Positions 1 through 9,059 of a stretch of 64,000 nt of DNA are shown here, one piece after another. This stretch comes from CAVPCY01 sp963770765 (GTDB lineage Bacteria; Actinomycetota; Coriobacteriia; Anaerosomatales; PHET01): contig CAVYQS010000014.1 in assembly GCA_963770765.1 (NCBI GenBank), positions 69,596 through 133,595 on the forward strand, written 5' to 3'. A program made the position numbers and the translations under genes. The number at the start of each line of letters is the position of its first letter. The stretch's first letter is position 1. Below the pieces are notes generated by a model that was not told the origin of the DNA, did no database searches, and saw nothing but the letters and a program-made list of their open reading frames with translations.

Positions 1-263
1 TCTTCTACTACGACACGTACTCGGTTGTTCGCGGCGCCGACACGTTTCTGCCGGTGGATGTCTACATCGCGGGTTGCCCCCCGCGGCCCGAATCACTCCA
101 GGACGGCATCGTGCAGCTGCGTGAGCTGGTCCGCACGGAATCCATCGCACCCGGCAAACGCTACACGCGTGAGATGACTCTGCCGCATCCCGATGGCGCC
201 ACCTATGCCACCGAGGATCCATGCCCCCCGGAAACGCTCGGATCCGAGGGTGATGTCTCGTGA
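1..263 (+). CDS. nuoB: NADH-quinone oxidoreductase subunit NuoB, C-terminal part (5' truncated by window)
   Basis: The open frame entering the window (codons from position 3) reads through to the TGA at 261-263. It contains the segment VDVYIAGCPPRPESLQDGI, which is the NuoB C-terminal signature; the Cys in GCPPRP is a ligand of the N2 [4Fe-4S] cluster. NuoB sits in the peripheral arm of complex I and passes electrons to quinone. Only about 86 residues are present, so the upstream N2 cysteines cannot be checked. The stop overlaps the GTG of nuoC by 4 bp, showing that it is the first visible gene of the nuo operon; nuoA presumably lies upstream. Confidence 0.93.
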   Translation, partial: FYYDTYSVVRGADTFLPVDVYIAGCPPRPESLQDGIVQLRELVRTESIAPGKRYTREMTLPHPDGATYATEDPCPPETLGSEGDVS

Positions 264-721
264 CCCTGGTGCGCCTCCAGGAGCAGCTCGCGGAGTTGTC
301 ACCGATGCTCTCGCCGTTGTTCTCCATGGAGTTCGGGGACGCGGTCATCGGTGTGCCGCGTGACGACGTCCTCGCCGCCGCCCACGAGTTGTTGCGCCTC
401 GGATTCGATCGGCTGGGCATGGTCACGGCCGTGGATCGCGACGAGTGGTTCGTCGTGGTCTATCGGCTTCAGTCTCGTTCGCTGTCCGCGGCGGTCTTCA
501 TGAAGACGAAGGTCCCGCGCTCAGAGCCGGTGGTCGCGAGCGTGTGCGAGGTGTGGCCCGCAGCCAACTGGCAGGAGCGCGAGGTCTACGACCTGTTCGG
601 CATCACCTTCGAGGGCCATCCCGACATGCGTCGGATGCTCCTTCCCGAGGAGTTCGTGGGACATCCGTTGCGCCGTGACTATGAAGATGAACGCATGATC
701 CGCCGGCCCGACTACATCTGA
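260..721 (+). CDS. nuoC: NADH-quinone oxidoreductase subunit NuoC
   Basis: A 153-residue protein with the 30-kDa subunit signature NWQEREVYDLFGITFEGHP, followed by RRMLLPEEFVGHPLRRDYEDE. NuoC pairs with NuoD in the connecting module of complex I, next to the quinone site. It is a stand-alone subunit, not the NuoCD fusion found in enterobacteria. The GTG start overlaps the nuoB stop by 4 bp, and nuoD follows after a short gap, so translation is probably coupled. Confidence 0.95.
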   Translation: MTLVRLQEQLAELSPMLSPLFSMEFGDAVIGVPRDDVLAAAHELLRLGFDRLGMVTAVDRDEWFVVVYRLQSRSLSAAVFMKTKVPRSEPVVASVCEVWPAANWQEREVYDLFGITFEGHPDMRRMLLPEEFVGHPLRRDYEDERMIRRPDYI

Positions 722-741
722 GAGGGGGTGTGTGCGACCCG

Positions 742-1887
742 ATGTCCGTTGATATCGTCTCACGACAGGCAGCCGTTTCCGAGGAGGGACATCCCGTCGA
801 CGAGCTCGTCGTCAACGTGGGACCGTCACACCCCTCGACACACGGCGTCGGACGCGTGATCGTCCATCTGGACGGGGATGTGGTCGTCAAGGCCGACCCG
901 GTCATCGGCTATCTGCATCGAGGCATCGAGAAGATGTCCGAGAACCGTACCTACCTTCAGGTCGTTCCGCTCACCGACAGGCTCGACTACGTGGGCTCGA
1001 TGTACGCCAACTGGGCCTACTGCCGTGCTGTGGAGCGGCTTGCCGGCATTCGGGTGCCTGAGCGCGCGGAGTATCTGAGGGTCATCGTCTGCGAGCTGCA
1101 ACGCATCGCAAGCCACATGATGGGCGTGGGAGCGGCCGCTGCAGACACCGGTGCGTTCACCATGTTCATCTACGCCTTCGACCTTCGCGAACGCATCGTC
1201 GAGCTCTTCGAGGAGCTGTGCGGGTCGCGGCTCACGTACAACTACGTTCGCCCGGGTGGCGTCTCCTACGACGTGCCGGAGGGGTGGTTCGACAGTGTCT
1301 CCGCGTTCCTGAAGACGCTCCCGGCCAAGGTCTCCGAGATGGACTCCCTCTTCTTCGGCAACGTCATCGCACGGGGGCGCTCCAAAGGAATCGGGGTGCT
1401 CTCCGCCGAGGATGCGGTCGCATGGGGCGCGTCCGGGCCCACCGCGCGTGGCTCGGGCGTCAACTGGGATCTGCGCAAACACGATCCCTACTCGGTCTAT
1501 CCACGCATGGACTTCGATGTGGTGGTGGGGGAGCGAGGCGATGCCTACGACCGTAACCGGTGCCGCCTCATGGAGTGCTTCGAGTCCGGCCGCATCCTCG
1601 AGCAGGCACTCTCACAGATCGCCGGCGGCTCGGTACACGCCGAGGGGCTGCCGCGGCTGATCACACCACCGGTGGGCGATGCCTACGATCACATCGAGAG
1701 CGCCCGCGGATCGCTCGGCGTCTACCTTGTGAGTGACGGCACGCCCAAGCCGTACCGCATGCACGTGCGCAGTCCCGCCTTCTGCAACCTCGCCTTGCTG
1801 CCCAGACTCGCGGTGGGTCACACGCTCTCGGATCTTGTCGTGTGCCTCGGCTCCCTCGACCCCGTGTTCGGGGAGGTGGACCGATGA
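742..1887 (+). CDS. nuoD: NADH-quinone oxidoreductase subunit NuoD
   Basis: The 49-kDa subunit, about 381 residues. It has the N-terminal VNVGPSHPSTHG motif, the RGIEKMSENRTY segment near the quinone pocket, and a C-terminal LVVCLGSLDPVFGEVDR, the usual family ending. ATG 742 is chosen because the AGAGGGGG run ending at 728 is a possible ribosome binding site about 13 bases upstream; an in-frame GTG at 730 would leave almost no spacer. The stop overlaps the nuoH ATG by 4 bp. In canonical operons nuoE, nuoF and nuoG follow nuoD; here nuoH follows directly. Confidence 0.94.
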   Translation: MSVDIVSRQAAVSEEGHPVDELVVNVGPSHPSTHGVGRVIVHLDGDVVVKADPVIGYLHRGIEKMSENRTYLQVVPLTDRLDYVGSMYANWAYCRAVERLAGIRVPERAEYLRVIVCELQRIASHMMGVGAAAADTGAFTMFIYAFDLRERIVELFEELCGSRLTYNYVRPGGVSYDVPEGWFDSVSAFLKTLPAKVSEMDSLFFGNVIARGRSKGIGVLSAEDAVAWGASGPTARGSGVNWDLRKHDPYSVYPRMDFDVVVGERGDAYDRNRCRLMECFESGRILEQALSQIAGGSVHAEGLPRLITPPVGDAYDHIESARGSLGVYLVSDGTPKPYRMHVRSPAFCNLALLPRLAVGHTLSDLVVCLGSLDPVFGEVDR

Positions 1888-2835
1888 GCGGCTTCGTTTC
1901 CGGAGCGCTGTGGGGGCTCGCTGCAGCGTCGCTGATCGCTGTGGCCGCCCTGATCGGTGTGTGGTGGGAGCGCAAGGTCTCAGGGCGTATCCATCTGCGG
2001 TTCGGGCCACAGCAGGCCGGTCCCGCAGGGCTGTTCCAGACACTCGCCGACACCGTGAAGTTGGTTCTCAAGGAAGACATAACTCCCGCTGCTGCTGACC
2101 GACCGGTCTTCCGCGCGATGCCGTTCCTGGTGTTCGTGCCCGATCGCGAGCTCACTCGTCGTGGTGCCCTACGCCGCCGGGTGGGCGCCGTTCGACATCC
2201 CGGCGGGCGCGCTGTTCTTCCTCGCGGTTCCGGGCATGAGCGTGCTCGGTGTCCTGCTCGCCGGATGGTCGTCACGAAACACCTACGCGAGCATCGGTGC
2301 GGTGCGCGGGGCAGCGCAGATGATCTCGTACGAGCTTCCCCGTACGCTGTCGGTCCTCGCGCTGTGCCTTCTGGCCGGGTCGCTGTCCACAGGGACGATC
2401 CGGGCCGAGTGGCGGTGGTGGTGGATCCCGCTGGTCGCCGTCGGATTCCTCGTCTACTTCATCTCGTCGATCGCGGAGCTCAATCGCGGGCCGTTCGACC
2501 TCCCCGAGGCGGAGAGCGAGCTTGTAGCCGGCTACTTCGCCGACTACTCCGGCATCCGCTGGGCCATCTTCATGATGGCCGAGTACGGCGGCATCGCAGC
2601 CGCTGCGCTCTTCGGAGCCGCCACGTTCCTGGGCGGAGGTCTCGGGCTTCCGGGTGTGCTGGGTGCCGTGGTGTTCGTGGTGTTGTCCACTGCCCTCGCC
2701 ACCGCCATGATCTGGGTGAAGTGGACGTTTCCGCGTATGCGCGCCGATCAGCTGATGACGCTCGCGTGGAAGGTGCTCACGCCGATGGCGCTCGTTCAGC
2801 TGCTGATCGTCGGGGTGGTGCTCCCGTGGCTGTAG
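1884..2835 (+). CDS. nuoH: NADH-quinone oxidoreductase subunit NuoH, frame broken once
   Basis: The membrane subunit that joins the arms of complex I and forms part of the quinone channel. The first part (from ATG 1884, preceded by GGGGAGG) reads GVWWERKVSGRIHLRFGPQ, a NuoH hallmark, and stays in frame up to VFVP. From about 2140 the homology continues in the next frame as IASSLVVVPYAAGWAPF and runs to the TAG at 2833-2835, including SIAELNRGPFDLPEAESEL. The simplest reading is one extra C in the CCC at 2139-2141; removing it gives about 316 residues, normal for NuoH. Sequencing error is likelier than a pseudogene because both halves are well conserved. Confidence 0.9.
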
Positions 2836-4973
2836 AACCTCGCGACACGCCGCGCGGCGCACCTGACCGAACGCCGATGAGCGTGCCCCTCAGGGTCTCC
2901 GTGACGAACGACTTCAGCCCGGGAGTGAAGGGCTTCATCGAGCGCTGGAAGAGCCTCGCCACCGGACTCGCCATCACCGCGCGCCGAGCGTCCGAGAAGC
3001 CCGGCACCCTCCGCTACCCCGCCGAGAAGGTCGCCCTGTCGCCCCGGTGGAGGGGTGCTCTGCGCCTGACCGGCATTCTCGGTCGAGAGGAGATCGAGAT
3101 CATCTCCTCGCCGTCGCCCGAGTACAACGCGCACGTCGAGGCCCTGCTCGCCGAGGACCATCTGCCTCCGTGTGTGGGGAACTGCCCGGCCAACGTCGAT
3201 GCGCGAGGGCAGTCGTTCTTTCTGGCCGAGGACCGACCCGCTGAAGCCTACGAGCTGGTGCGGGAACGCAACATCATGCCCGGCGTTCTCGGCAGGATCT
3301 GTCATCACCCGTGCGAGAGCGCGTGCAAACGCAACTACTACGACGAACCGATCGCGATCCGTCCTCTCCACAGGGTGGCGTACGAGCGCTACGAATCCCA
3401 CCGAGACGAGCGTGTGAAGCCGCTTCCGGTCACGCGAGAGGAGCGCGTCGCGATCATCGGCAGCGGTCCGAGCGGCTTGGCCGCCGCACATGACCTGATG
3501 AGACTGGGCTACGAGGTCCACGTGTACGAGAAGGACCACGAGCCCGGTGGTGCACTGCTCTCAGGGGTTCCGGCGTACCGGCTGCCGCGCGATGTTCTCG
3601 GTCAAGAGATCCGAGATCTTCAGACGATGGGGATGCGACTGTTCACCGGAGTGCGGATCGGATCCGACGTCCCGGTCGATCACCTCATCGGCGAGTATGA
3701 GGCCGTGCTCATAGCCGCCGGACTCCAGGTCAGCAGGATGCTGCCGCTGCCGGGCGCCGACGCCGCAGGTGTCACCGGCGCGCTGGAGTTCCTGCGTGCC
3801 GGCAACTGGAAGGGCGACTGCGGGGTGAAGGGCAAGCGCGTGCTCGTCATCGGTGGCGGCAACGTCGCTGTCGACTGCGCCCGGGTCGCCTACCGCTGCG
3901 GCGCTGCCGACGTCACGCTCTCGTCCTTGGAGTCCATGGATGAGCTGCCTGCTCACCCGTGGGAGATAGAGGAGGCCCTCGACGAGGGCGTCACCGCTCT
4001 GTGCTCCTACGGCCCGAAGGAGGTCCTGACCGAGGACGGGCACGTCGTTGGCATGCGTCTGCAGAGCTGCCTGTCGGTCTTCGACGCGCAGGGCCGTTTC
4101 GCCCCGGTCTTCGCTGAGGACTACTCGGACCTCACCTGCGATGTGATCGTCTTCGCCATCGGTCAGGCACCCGATCTCGCCGACCTGGTGGGCGGTTCGG
4201 ACCTGATACTCGCTGAGCGAGGACTCCTCCCGGTCGACGGTGCGTTGATGACCACACAGGTCGCGGGCGTCTTCGCATGCGGCGAGGTCGTCACCGGGCC
4301 GGGTTCGGCGATCGCGTCCATCGCATCAGGTCACGAGGCCGCGGTCTCGATCCACCGGTACCTCGAGGGGCGCGATCTGGCGGAGGGACGGACATACCGG
4401 CCGGTTCCCGTCTATCCGCGCTACCAGAAGGCGACTCTGCAGGGCGTCGAGTCGAACCGCAGGCGGATCCGGATGCCCATGTCGCCGGGTGCTGAGCGAG
4501 CTCGCGACTTCAGACCCGTCGAGCTTGGCTACACCATAGCCGAGGGGTTGGCGGAGGCGGCGCGTTGCCTCAGGTGCTCCTCGGAGGTGTGCGTCGGTTG
4601 TACGTTCTGCGCACGCACGTGTCCTGACTACGCGATCAACGTCGAGAGAGTCGACGACCCCGGGGCGCGCGGAGTCACGCGCTACGACATGGACCTCACC
4701 AAGTGTTGTTTCTGCGGCCTGTGCGCTGAACAGTGCCCGACGAACGCGCTTCGTCACACGGGACAGTACGAACTGTCCTTCTACACCCGCGACCTGATGA
4801 TCTTCGACAAGGACGAGATGGTGCGTGCGGGGGACGGAACGCGGGCGACGGGAGCGGATGGCGTGACGGGCGGAGCTTCGCCGGGTGCGGACATGACCGT
4901 CGACTCCGGAGGCACACGGCACCGTTCGCCCGGGGTTGCGCACGGAGACGGTCCATCAGGGGGTGCGCGGTGA
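2826..4973 (+). CDS. NuoI with an inserted GltD/NfnB-like FAD/NAD(P) oxidoreductase module
   Basis: An uninterrupted 715-residue frame, starting at GTG 2826 (10-bp overlap with nuoH) or possibly ATG 2877. Residues about 35-90 resemble the NuoI N-terminus, with a LRYPAEKVALSPRWRG stretch like the usual YPEEK-PRFRG. Residues about 95-560 are a complete glutamate-synthase-small-subunit-like module: iron-sulfur cysteines C116, C120, C159, C163 and C167; FAD motif GSGPSG at 212-217; nucleotide motif GGGNVAVDC from 343; and second FAD motif GEVVTGPGS from 486. Residues about 580-660 return to NuoI: C589-x2-C592-x2-C595-x3-C599-P and C627-x2-C630-x2-C633-x3-C637-P, then TGQYEL. It occupies the nuoI slot before nuoJ. 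Inferred role: an NAD(P)H (or reverse) electron entry for a Nuo complex without NuoEFG. Confidence 0.9.
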   Translation: MAVEPRDTPRGAPDRTPMSVPLRVSVTNDFSPGVKGFIERWKSLATGLAITARRASEKPGTLRYPAEKVALSPRWRGALRLTGILGREEIEIISSPSPEYNAHVEALLAEDHLPPCVGNCPANVDARGQSFFLAEDRPAEAYELVRERNIMPGVLGRICHHPCESACKRNYYDEPIAIRPLHRVAYERYESHRDERVKPLPVTREERVAIIGSGPSGLAAAHDLMRLGYEVHVYEKDHEPGGALLSGVPAYRLPRDVLGQEIRDLQTMGMRLFTGVRIGSDVPVDHLIGEYEAVLIAAGLQVSRMLPLPGADAAGVTGALEFLRAGNWKGDCGVKGKRVLVIGGGNVAVDCARVAYRCGAADVTLSSLESMDELPAHPWEIEEALDEGVTALCSYGPKEVLTEDGHVVGMRLQSCLSVFDAQGRFAPVFAEDYSDLTCDVIVFAIGQAPDLADLVGGSDLILAERGLLPVDGALMTTQVAGVFACGEVVTGPGSAIASIASGHEAAVSIHRYLEGRDLAEGRTYRPVPVYPRYQKATLQGVESNRRRIRMPMSPGAERARDFRPVELGYTIAEGLAEAARCLRCSSEVCVGCTFCARTCPDYAINVERVDDPGARGVTRYDMDLTKCCFCGLCAEQCPTNALRHTGQYELSFYTRDLMIFDKDEMVRAGDGTRATGADGVTGGASPGADMTVDSGGTRHRSPGVAHGDGPSGGAR

Positions 4974-5456
4974 ACGAGGTCCTCTTCCTGGCGCTGTCGG
5001 CGTTGGCGCTCGTGGGCGCCATCACGGTGGTCATGACCTCGGACGTGCTGCGCCTCGCTCTGGGGCTCGGCGTCTTCCTGCTTTCCCTTGCCGGGCTCTT
5101 CGCCCTGTTCGGACTTGGATTCCTCGCTCTCGCCGAGATCTTCGTCTACGTGGGCGGGGTGCTGGTGTTGGTTCTGTTCGCGATCATGCTGGTGCACCGG
5201 AGCCACTTCCGGCGCTCCGAGTCTCGAATCGCGGCACGAGCCGGTCGCGGCCGTCGCGGTCGTAGGGATATGTTCTTTCCTCGCGGTCATGCTGCAACCT
5301 GTCGCCAAAGGCGTCCCGTTGGTCCGAGGGGCGAGCGTGGATTCGCTGGCCACGTATCTCCTCGGCGACGGGTTGTTGCAGTTCGAGCTCGCCGGGCTTC
5401 TGCTTCTCACCGCCCTGGTCGCGGTTGTGTCGATCTCCGGGGGTGACGAGCGATGA
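4970..5456 (+). CDS. nuoJ: NADH-quinone oxidoreductase subunit NuoJ, frame broken once
   Basis: A hydrophobic membrane-arm subunit. The first part starts at GTG 4970 (4-bp overlap with the previous stop) and gives EIFVYVGGVLVLVLFAIML, the NuoJ signature. After the loop around 5205-5235 the remaining helices continue in the next frame (EPVAAVAVVGICSFLAVML to SISGGDER) and stop at 5454-5456. One extra base within roughly 5205-5240 explains the shift. Correcting it gives about 161 residues, normal for NuoJ. The stop overlaps the nuoK ATG by 4 bp. Confidence 0.88.
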
Positions 5457-5761
5457 GCATCCTCGTCGTCTCTCTTGCTCTGTTCGGGATCGGGCTCTAC
5501 GGAGTGCTGATCCGTCGGGATCTCGTCGGCGTCCTCGCGAGCATCGAGGTGATGATCGGCGGCGCGCTGCTGCTGTTCGTCGTCGGCGGCGCGTGGAGCG
5601 CCGCCCCGATCGCCGGTGATGGTGGCCGGCTCGAGGCCTCGGCGTTGCTCGTGCTGGTGCTCGCGGCGGCGGAGGCTGCAGTAGGGCTGGCCTTGGTGGT
5701 CGCTGTCTCCCGCGCGGCAGGTACGACTCGGGTCGACGAGATCACGGAGGTGCGGGGCTGA
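5453..5761 (+). CDS. nuoK: NADH-quinone oxidoreductase subunit NuoK
   Basis: A 102-residue protein with three predicted membrane helices, the usual size for NuoK. It contains GVLIRRDLVGVLASIEVMIGG, whose Glu (SIEVM) is the conserved membrane carboxylate, and the second conserved Glu in AAAEAAVGLAL. NuoK is part of the proton-pumping chain between NuoJ and NuoL. The ATG overlaps the nuoJ stop, and the TGA overlaps the nuoL ATG by one base. Confidence 0.95.
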   Translation: MSILVVSLALFGIGLYGVLIRRDLVGVLASIEVMIGGALLLFVVGGAWSAAPIAGDGGRLEASALLVLVLAAAEAAVGLALVVAVSRAAGTTRVDEITEVRG

Positions 5762-7611
5762 TGGCTGCTCTGGTCGCATCTCCATGGATCGTGGTCGCGG
5801 TTTCGATGGTTCTCGCCGGGGTGATCGCGCTGCTGGGCCGGACCGGGCGGCGCGCGGCGCCCGCTCTGGCAGGGGTCGGCCCCTTGCTCGTGTGCGGCCT
5901 CGCTGTCGGTGTCTTGTCGGAAGTCGCCTACACCGATTCCGCAGCCGCACCGTGGACGAGTGCCCTTGCATCCTCCGGACAGATAGCGTGGTTCACCACC
6001 GGTGAGCTCTTCCTCGGGTACGGATGGGCTCTGGACACCCTCGCCGGAGTCATGCTCGGTGTGGTCGGTCTGGTCTCGTTGTGCGTGATCGTCTTCTCTG
6101 TCGGTTACCTTCACGGCGACCCGGGATGGAACAGGTACTTCGCGCTCCTGTCGTTGTTCTCGGGCTCGATGGCGATGCTCATCATGGCCGACGGTTTTCT
6201 CACGCTGTTCATAGGATGGGAGCTTGTCGGTGCGTGCTCGTACCTGTTGATCGGGTTCTGGTTCACGAAACCTGCGGCAGCACGCGCAGCGACCAAGGCG
6301 TTTCTCACCACTCGCGTGGGCGACGTCGCCATGCTCGTCGGTCTGGGTGTGCTGTGGTGGACGATAGGGACTCTGACGTATGAGGGGCTCGCGAGTGAAC
6401 TCTCACGCGTACCCTCGAACTGGGTGTCGGCCGCAGCCGTTCTGATAGCGATAGGTGCGATGGGCAAGTCCGCGCAGTTCCCGCTGCATGCGTGGCTGCC
6501 CGACGCCATGGAGGGGCCCACGCCGGTCTCGGCACTGATCCACGCCGCGACGATGGTTGCTGCGGGCGTGTTCGTCGTGGTCAGGATGTGGCCCCTGTTC
6601 GAACTGTCCCCCGCGGCCCAGGCGCTGCTCCTTGCGGCAGGATGCATCTCGGCTCTCGGTGCTGCGATGGTCGCGACCGTCCAGCGTGACATCAAGAAGG
6701 TTCTCGCCTTCTCGACCGTGAGCCAGCTGGGGTTCATGTTCGCCGCGCTTGGCAGCGGCGCGTGGACGGCCGCCTTCTTCCACCTTGTGACGCACGCGGC
6801 GTTCAAGGCCCTGTTGTTCCTGGGCTCGGGATCGGTCATCCACGGGTCCGGCACCCAGGACATCCGAAACATGGGCGGGCTGCGCCGCACCATGCCGGTC
6901 ACCTTCGTGACGTGGGTGATCGGCGTGCTGGCTCTCGTGGGGCTGCCGGGTCTCGCTGGCTTCTTCAGCAAGGATGCCGTCCTCGAGGGGGTATGGCATC
7001 ACAGCCCGCCCGCAGGGATCGTGCTGTTCGCGGCCACAGCCCTCACGGGCTACTACACCGCCCGCACCACGCGTCTGGTCTTCTTCGGGGAGTCCCCGAA
7101 GGAGTTGCATGCGCACGAGAGCCCGGTCTCGATGCTGGTTCCTCTGGGAGTGTTGGCGATTCCGTCGCTGGCTCTGGGGTGGCTCGGCACCACGCTGTTC
7201 GAGCTGCTGGGGGCCGAACACGAACCGCTCGCGCTCGGCATCTCGGCGGCTGCTGTGCTGCTCGCGGTTCTCGGCGCGGGTGTCGGCTGGAGGGTCGGCG
7301 CGAGTGTGCGCTCCGACATACGGGCGTGCGCTCGTCTCGGCCGCTTCGGTCGGCTCCTCACGGGGGCGTTTCGGTGGGACGATCTCGTCGACTGGGCCGT
7401 TGTCAGGCCCGTCGTCACGGTCTCGCGCGCTCTGTGGGCCTGGGTCGACCGCCTGCTCATAGACGGGGCAGTGGAAGCCTTCGCCGATATCGCATCCCTC
7501 GCGGGCGGCTTGGTCTCGAGGTTCCAGAACGGCGATGCCCAGCGCTATGCGACCGCAGTCGCTGTGGGCGTCGCACTCATGTTGGCCGCGACTGCGTTGA
7601 TCGGGCGGTGA
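5761..7611 (+). CDS. nuoL: NADH-quinone oxidoreductase subunit NuoL
   Basis: A 616-residue antiporter-like subunit, the distal proton pump of complex I. It has FIGWELVGACSYLLIGFW and GKSAQFPLHAWLPDAMEGPTP (the conserved pump-channel segment), then VQRDIKKVLAFSTVSQLG. The C-terminal part contains the long lateral helix region and a final membrane anchor, as expected for NuoL and not NuoM or NuoN. It lies in the tight nuo operon, with nuoM starting 5 bases downstream. Confidence 0.96.
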   Translation: MAALVASPWIVVAVSMVLAGVIALLGRTGRRAAPALAGVGPLLVCGLAVGVLSEVAYTDSAAAPWTSALASSGQIAWFTTGELFLGYGWALDTLAGVMLGVVGLVSLCVIVFSVGYLHGDPGWNRYFALLSLFSGSMAMLIMADGFLTLFIGWELVGACSYLLIGFWFTKPAAARAATKAFLTTRVGDVAMLVGLGVLWWTIGTLTYEGLASELSRVPSNWVSAAAVLIAIGAMGKSAQFPLHAWLPDAMEGPTPVSALIHAATMVAAGVFVVVRMWPLFELSPAAQALLLAAGCISALGAAMVATVQRDIKKVLAFSTVSQLGFMFAALGSGAWTAAFFHLVTHAAFKALLFLGSGSVIHGSGTQDIRNMGGLRRTMPVTFVTWVIGVLALVGLPGLAGFFSKDAVLEGVWHHSPPAGIVLFAATALTGYYTARTTRLVFFGESPKELHAHESPVSMLVPLGVLAIPSLALGWLGTTLFELLGAEHEPLALGISAAAVLLAVLGAGVGWRVGASVRSDIRACARLGRFGRLLTGAFRWDDLVDWAVVRPVVTVSRALWAWVDRLLIDGAVEAFADIASLAGGLVSRFQNGDAQRYATAVAVGVALMLAATALIGR

Positions 7612-7615
7612 GTAC

Positions 7616-9058
7616 GTGATAGCTCTCGATCTCATCGTCGTCATCCCGCTCCTGCTGGCGCCGCTCGCGGCTCTGACGGGCCTGCGGTGGCCAGAGGCGC
7701 CGCGTTGGATAGCACTGCTGGGCGCTGCTTCTCAGGCGGGAATGCTCGTGGCGATGGGGCCTACGGGTGCATTCGCGGGTGACCGTCTGACCGGCGTCGA
7801 TCTTGGAGCCGGTGCGGCTCTCTGGCAGCTGTCCACCGACGGCCTGTCGACGCCCCTGGTCGCCTTGACCGCCTTCATCGGCCTCATAGCCGCCTCGGCG
7901 TCATGGCGCACGACCCATCGGCCCGGCACCCACTTCGCGCTCCTGCTGGTCTTACAGGGGGCGCTTGCGGCGGTGTTTCTCGCCTCCAACGTCATCTTGT
8001 TCTACATCGCGTGGGAGAGCGTCCTCATTCCGATGTTCCTGCTCATAGGAGGATGGGGTTCCTCCAACTCCCGCTACGCCTCGATGAAGTTCCTCGTCTA
8101 CACCTTCGCTGGCGGAGCGTTGCTGCTCGCAGGTCTTCTGTATGCCGCGATCGCGACCGGGAACATCACCTTCAGCGGCATCACGCTGGCCGCAAGCCGA
8201 GTCGGCTCTCCGAGTCTGCTGTTCTGGCTGCTCGGCATCGGGTTCCTGGTCAAGCTGCCCGCCGTGCCACTGCACACCTGGCTTCCCGACGCACACACCG
8301 AGGCTCCCACCGGAGGCTCGATCGTCTTGGCGGGAGTGCTCCTCAAGATGGGCGGCTATGGTCTCCTCAGAGTCGCACTCCCGTTCGCCCCGGCGGGCTT
8401 CGATGCGGGCCGAGAAGTGCTGGCCGCGCTCGGGATCATCGGAATCGTCTGGGGAGCAGTCACCGCACTGGTTCAGACCGACCTGAAGCGACTCGTGGCC
8501 TACTCTTCCGTCTCCCACATGGGCTTCGTGTTGCTCGCGGTGTCTGTCGCGTCTCCTGCTGCGTTGACCGCGGCGCTCCTCACCATGGTGAGCCACGGCT
8601 TGGTGGCGGGCCTGTTGTTCTACTTGGTGGGCGCGCTCTACGAGCGCACGCACACCCGGGAGATCGGTCGGTTCGGCGGACTCGGAGCCGTCGTTCCGTT
8701 GTGGTCCGCGGCTCTCGTGTTCGCGTCTCTGGCATCCGCAGGACTCCCCGGGCTCTCCGGGTTCCCGGGTGAGTTCGTCACTGTTCTTGAGGGCTTCTCG
8801 GCGTGGGGGTGGTGGATGCTCGTCGTAGGTGGAGGAGTCGTCCTCGCTGCGGCCTACAACCTCCGCGCAGTGCGCGAGACCGTGCAAGGCCCCGTCGGAG
8901 CGATCGACAGCGTGACCGATCTCGATTCGCGAGAACGCGCCACCACCGCACTACTCGCAGCCGCCATCGTCGTGCTCGGATTGGCGCCTTGGCTGGTCGG
9001 CGACATCGCGCGTGCGACGCTCACGTCGCTGTCTGCGTTCGTGAACGGGGGCATGTGA
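7616..9058 (+). CDS. nuoM: NADH-quinone oxidoreductase subunit NuoM
   Basis: A 480-residue antiporter-like membrane subunit starting at GTG 7616. Motifs include FYIAWESVLIPMFLLIGGWG, VKLPAVPLHTWLPDAHTEAP and LVQTDLKRLVAYSSVSHMGF, all typical NuoM segments around the proton channel Glu and Lys residues. It is one of three homologous pumps (with NuoL and NuoN) in the membrane arm. Confidence 0.96.
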   Translation: MIALDLIVVIPLLLAPLAALTGLRWPEAPRWIALLGAASQAGMLVAMGPTGAFAGDRLTGVDLGAGAALWQLSTDGLSTPLVALTAFIGLIAASASWRTTHRPGTHFALLLVLQGALAAVFLASNVILFYIAWESVLIPMFLLIGGWGSSNSRYASMKFLVYTFAGGALLLAGLLYAAIATGNITFSGITLAASRVGSPSLLFWLLGIGFLVKLPAVPLHTWLPDAHTEAPTGGSIVLAGVLLKMGGYGLLRVALPFAPAGFDAGREVLAALGIIGIVWGAVTALVQTDLKRLVAYSSVSHMGFVLLAVSVASPAALTAALLTMVSHGLVAGLLFYLVGALYERTHTREIGRFGGLGAVVPLWSAALVFASLASAGLPGLSGFPGEFVTVLEGFSAWGWWMLVVGGGVVLAAAYNLRAVRETVQGPVGAIDSVTDLDSRERATTALLAAAIVVLGLAPWLVGDIARATLTSLSAFVNGGM

Positions 9059-9059
9059 C

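Noticed and set aside
1842..4973. A single 1043-residue protein beginning in nuoD and covering nuoH and the flavoenzyme
   Set aside because: The middle part (about 2142-2825) is out-of-frame nuoH with no sensible sequence. The frame only stays open by chance after the +1 change at 2139-2141.
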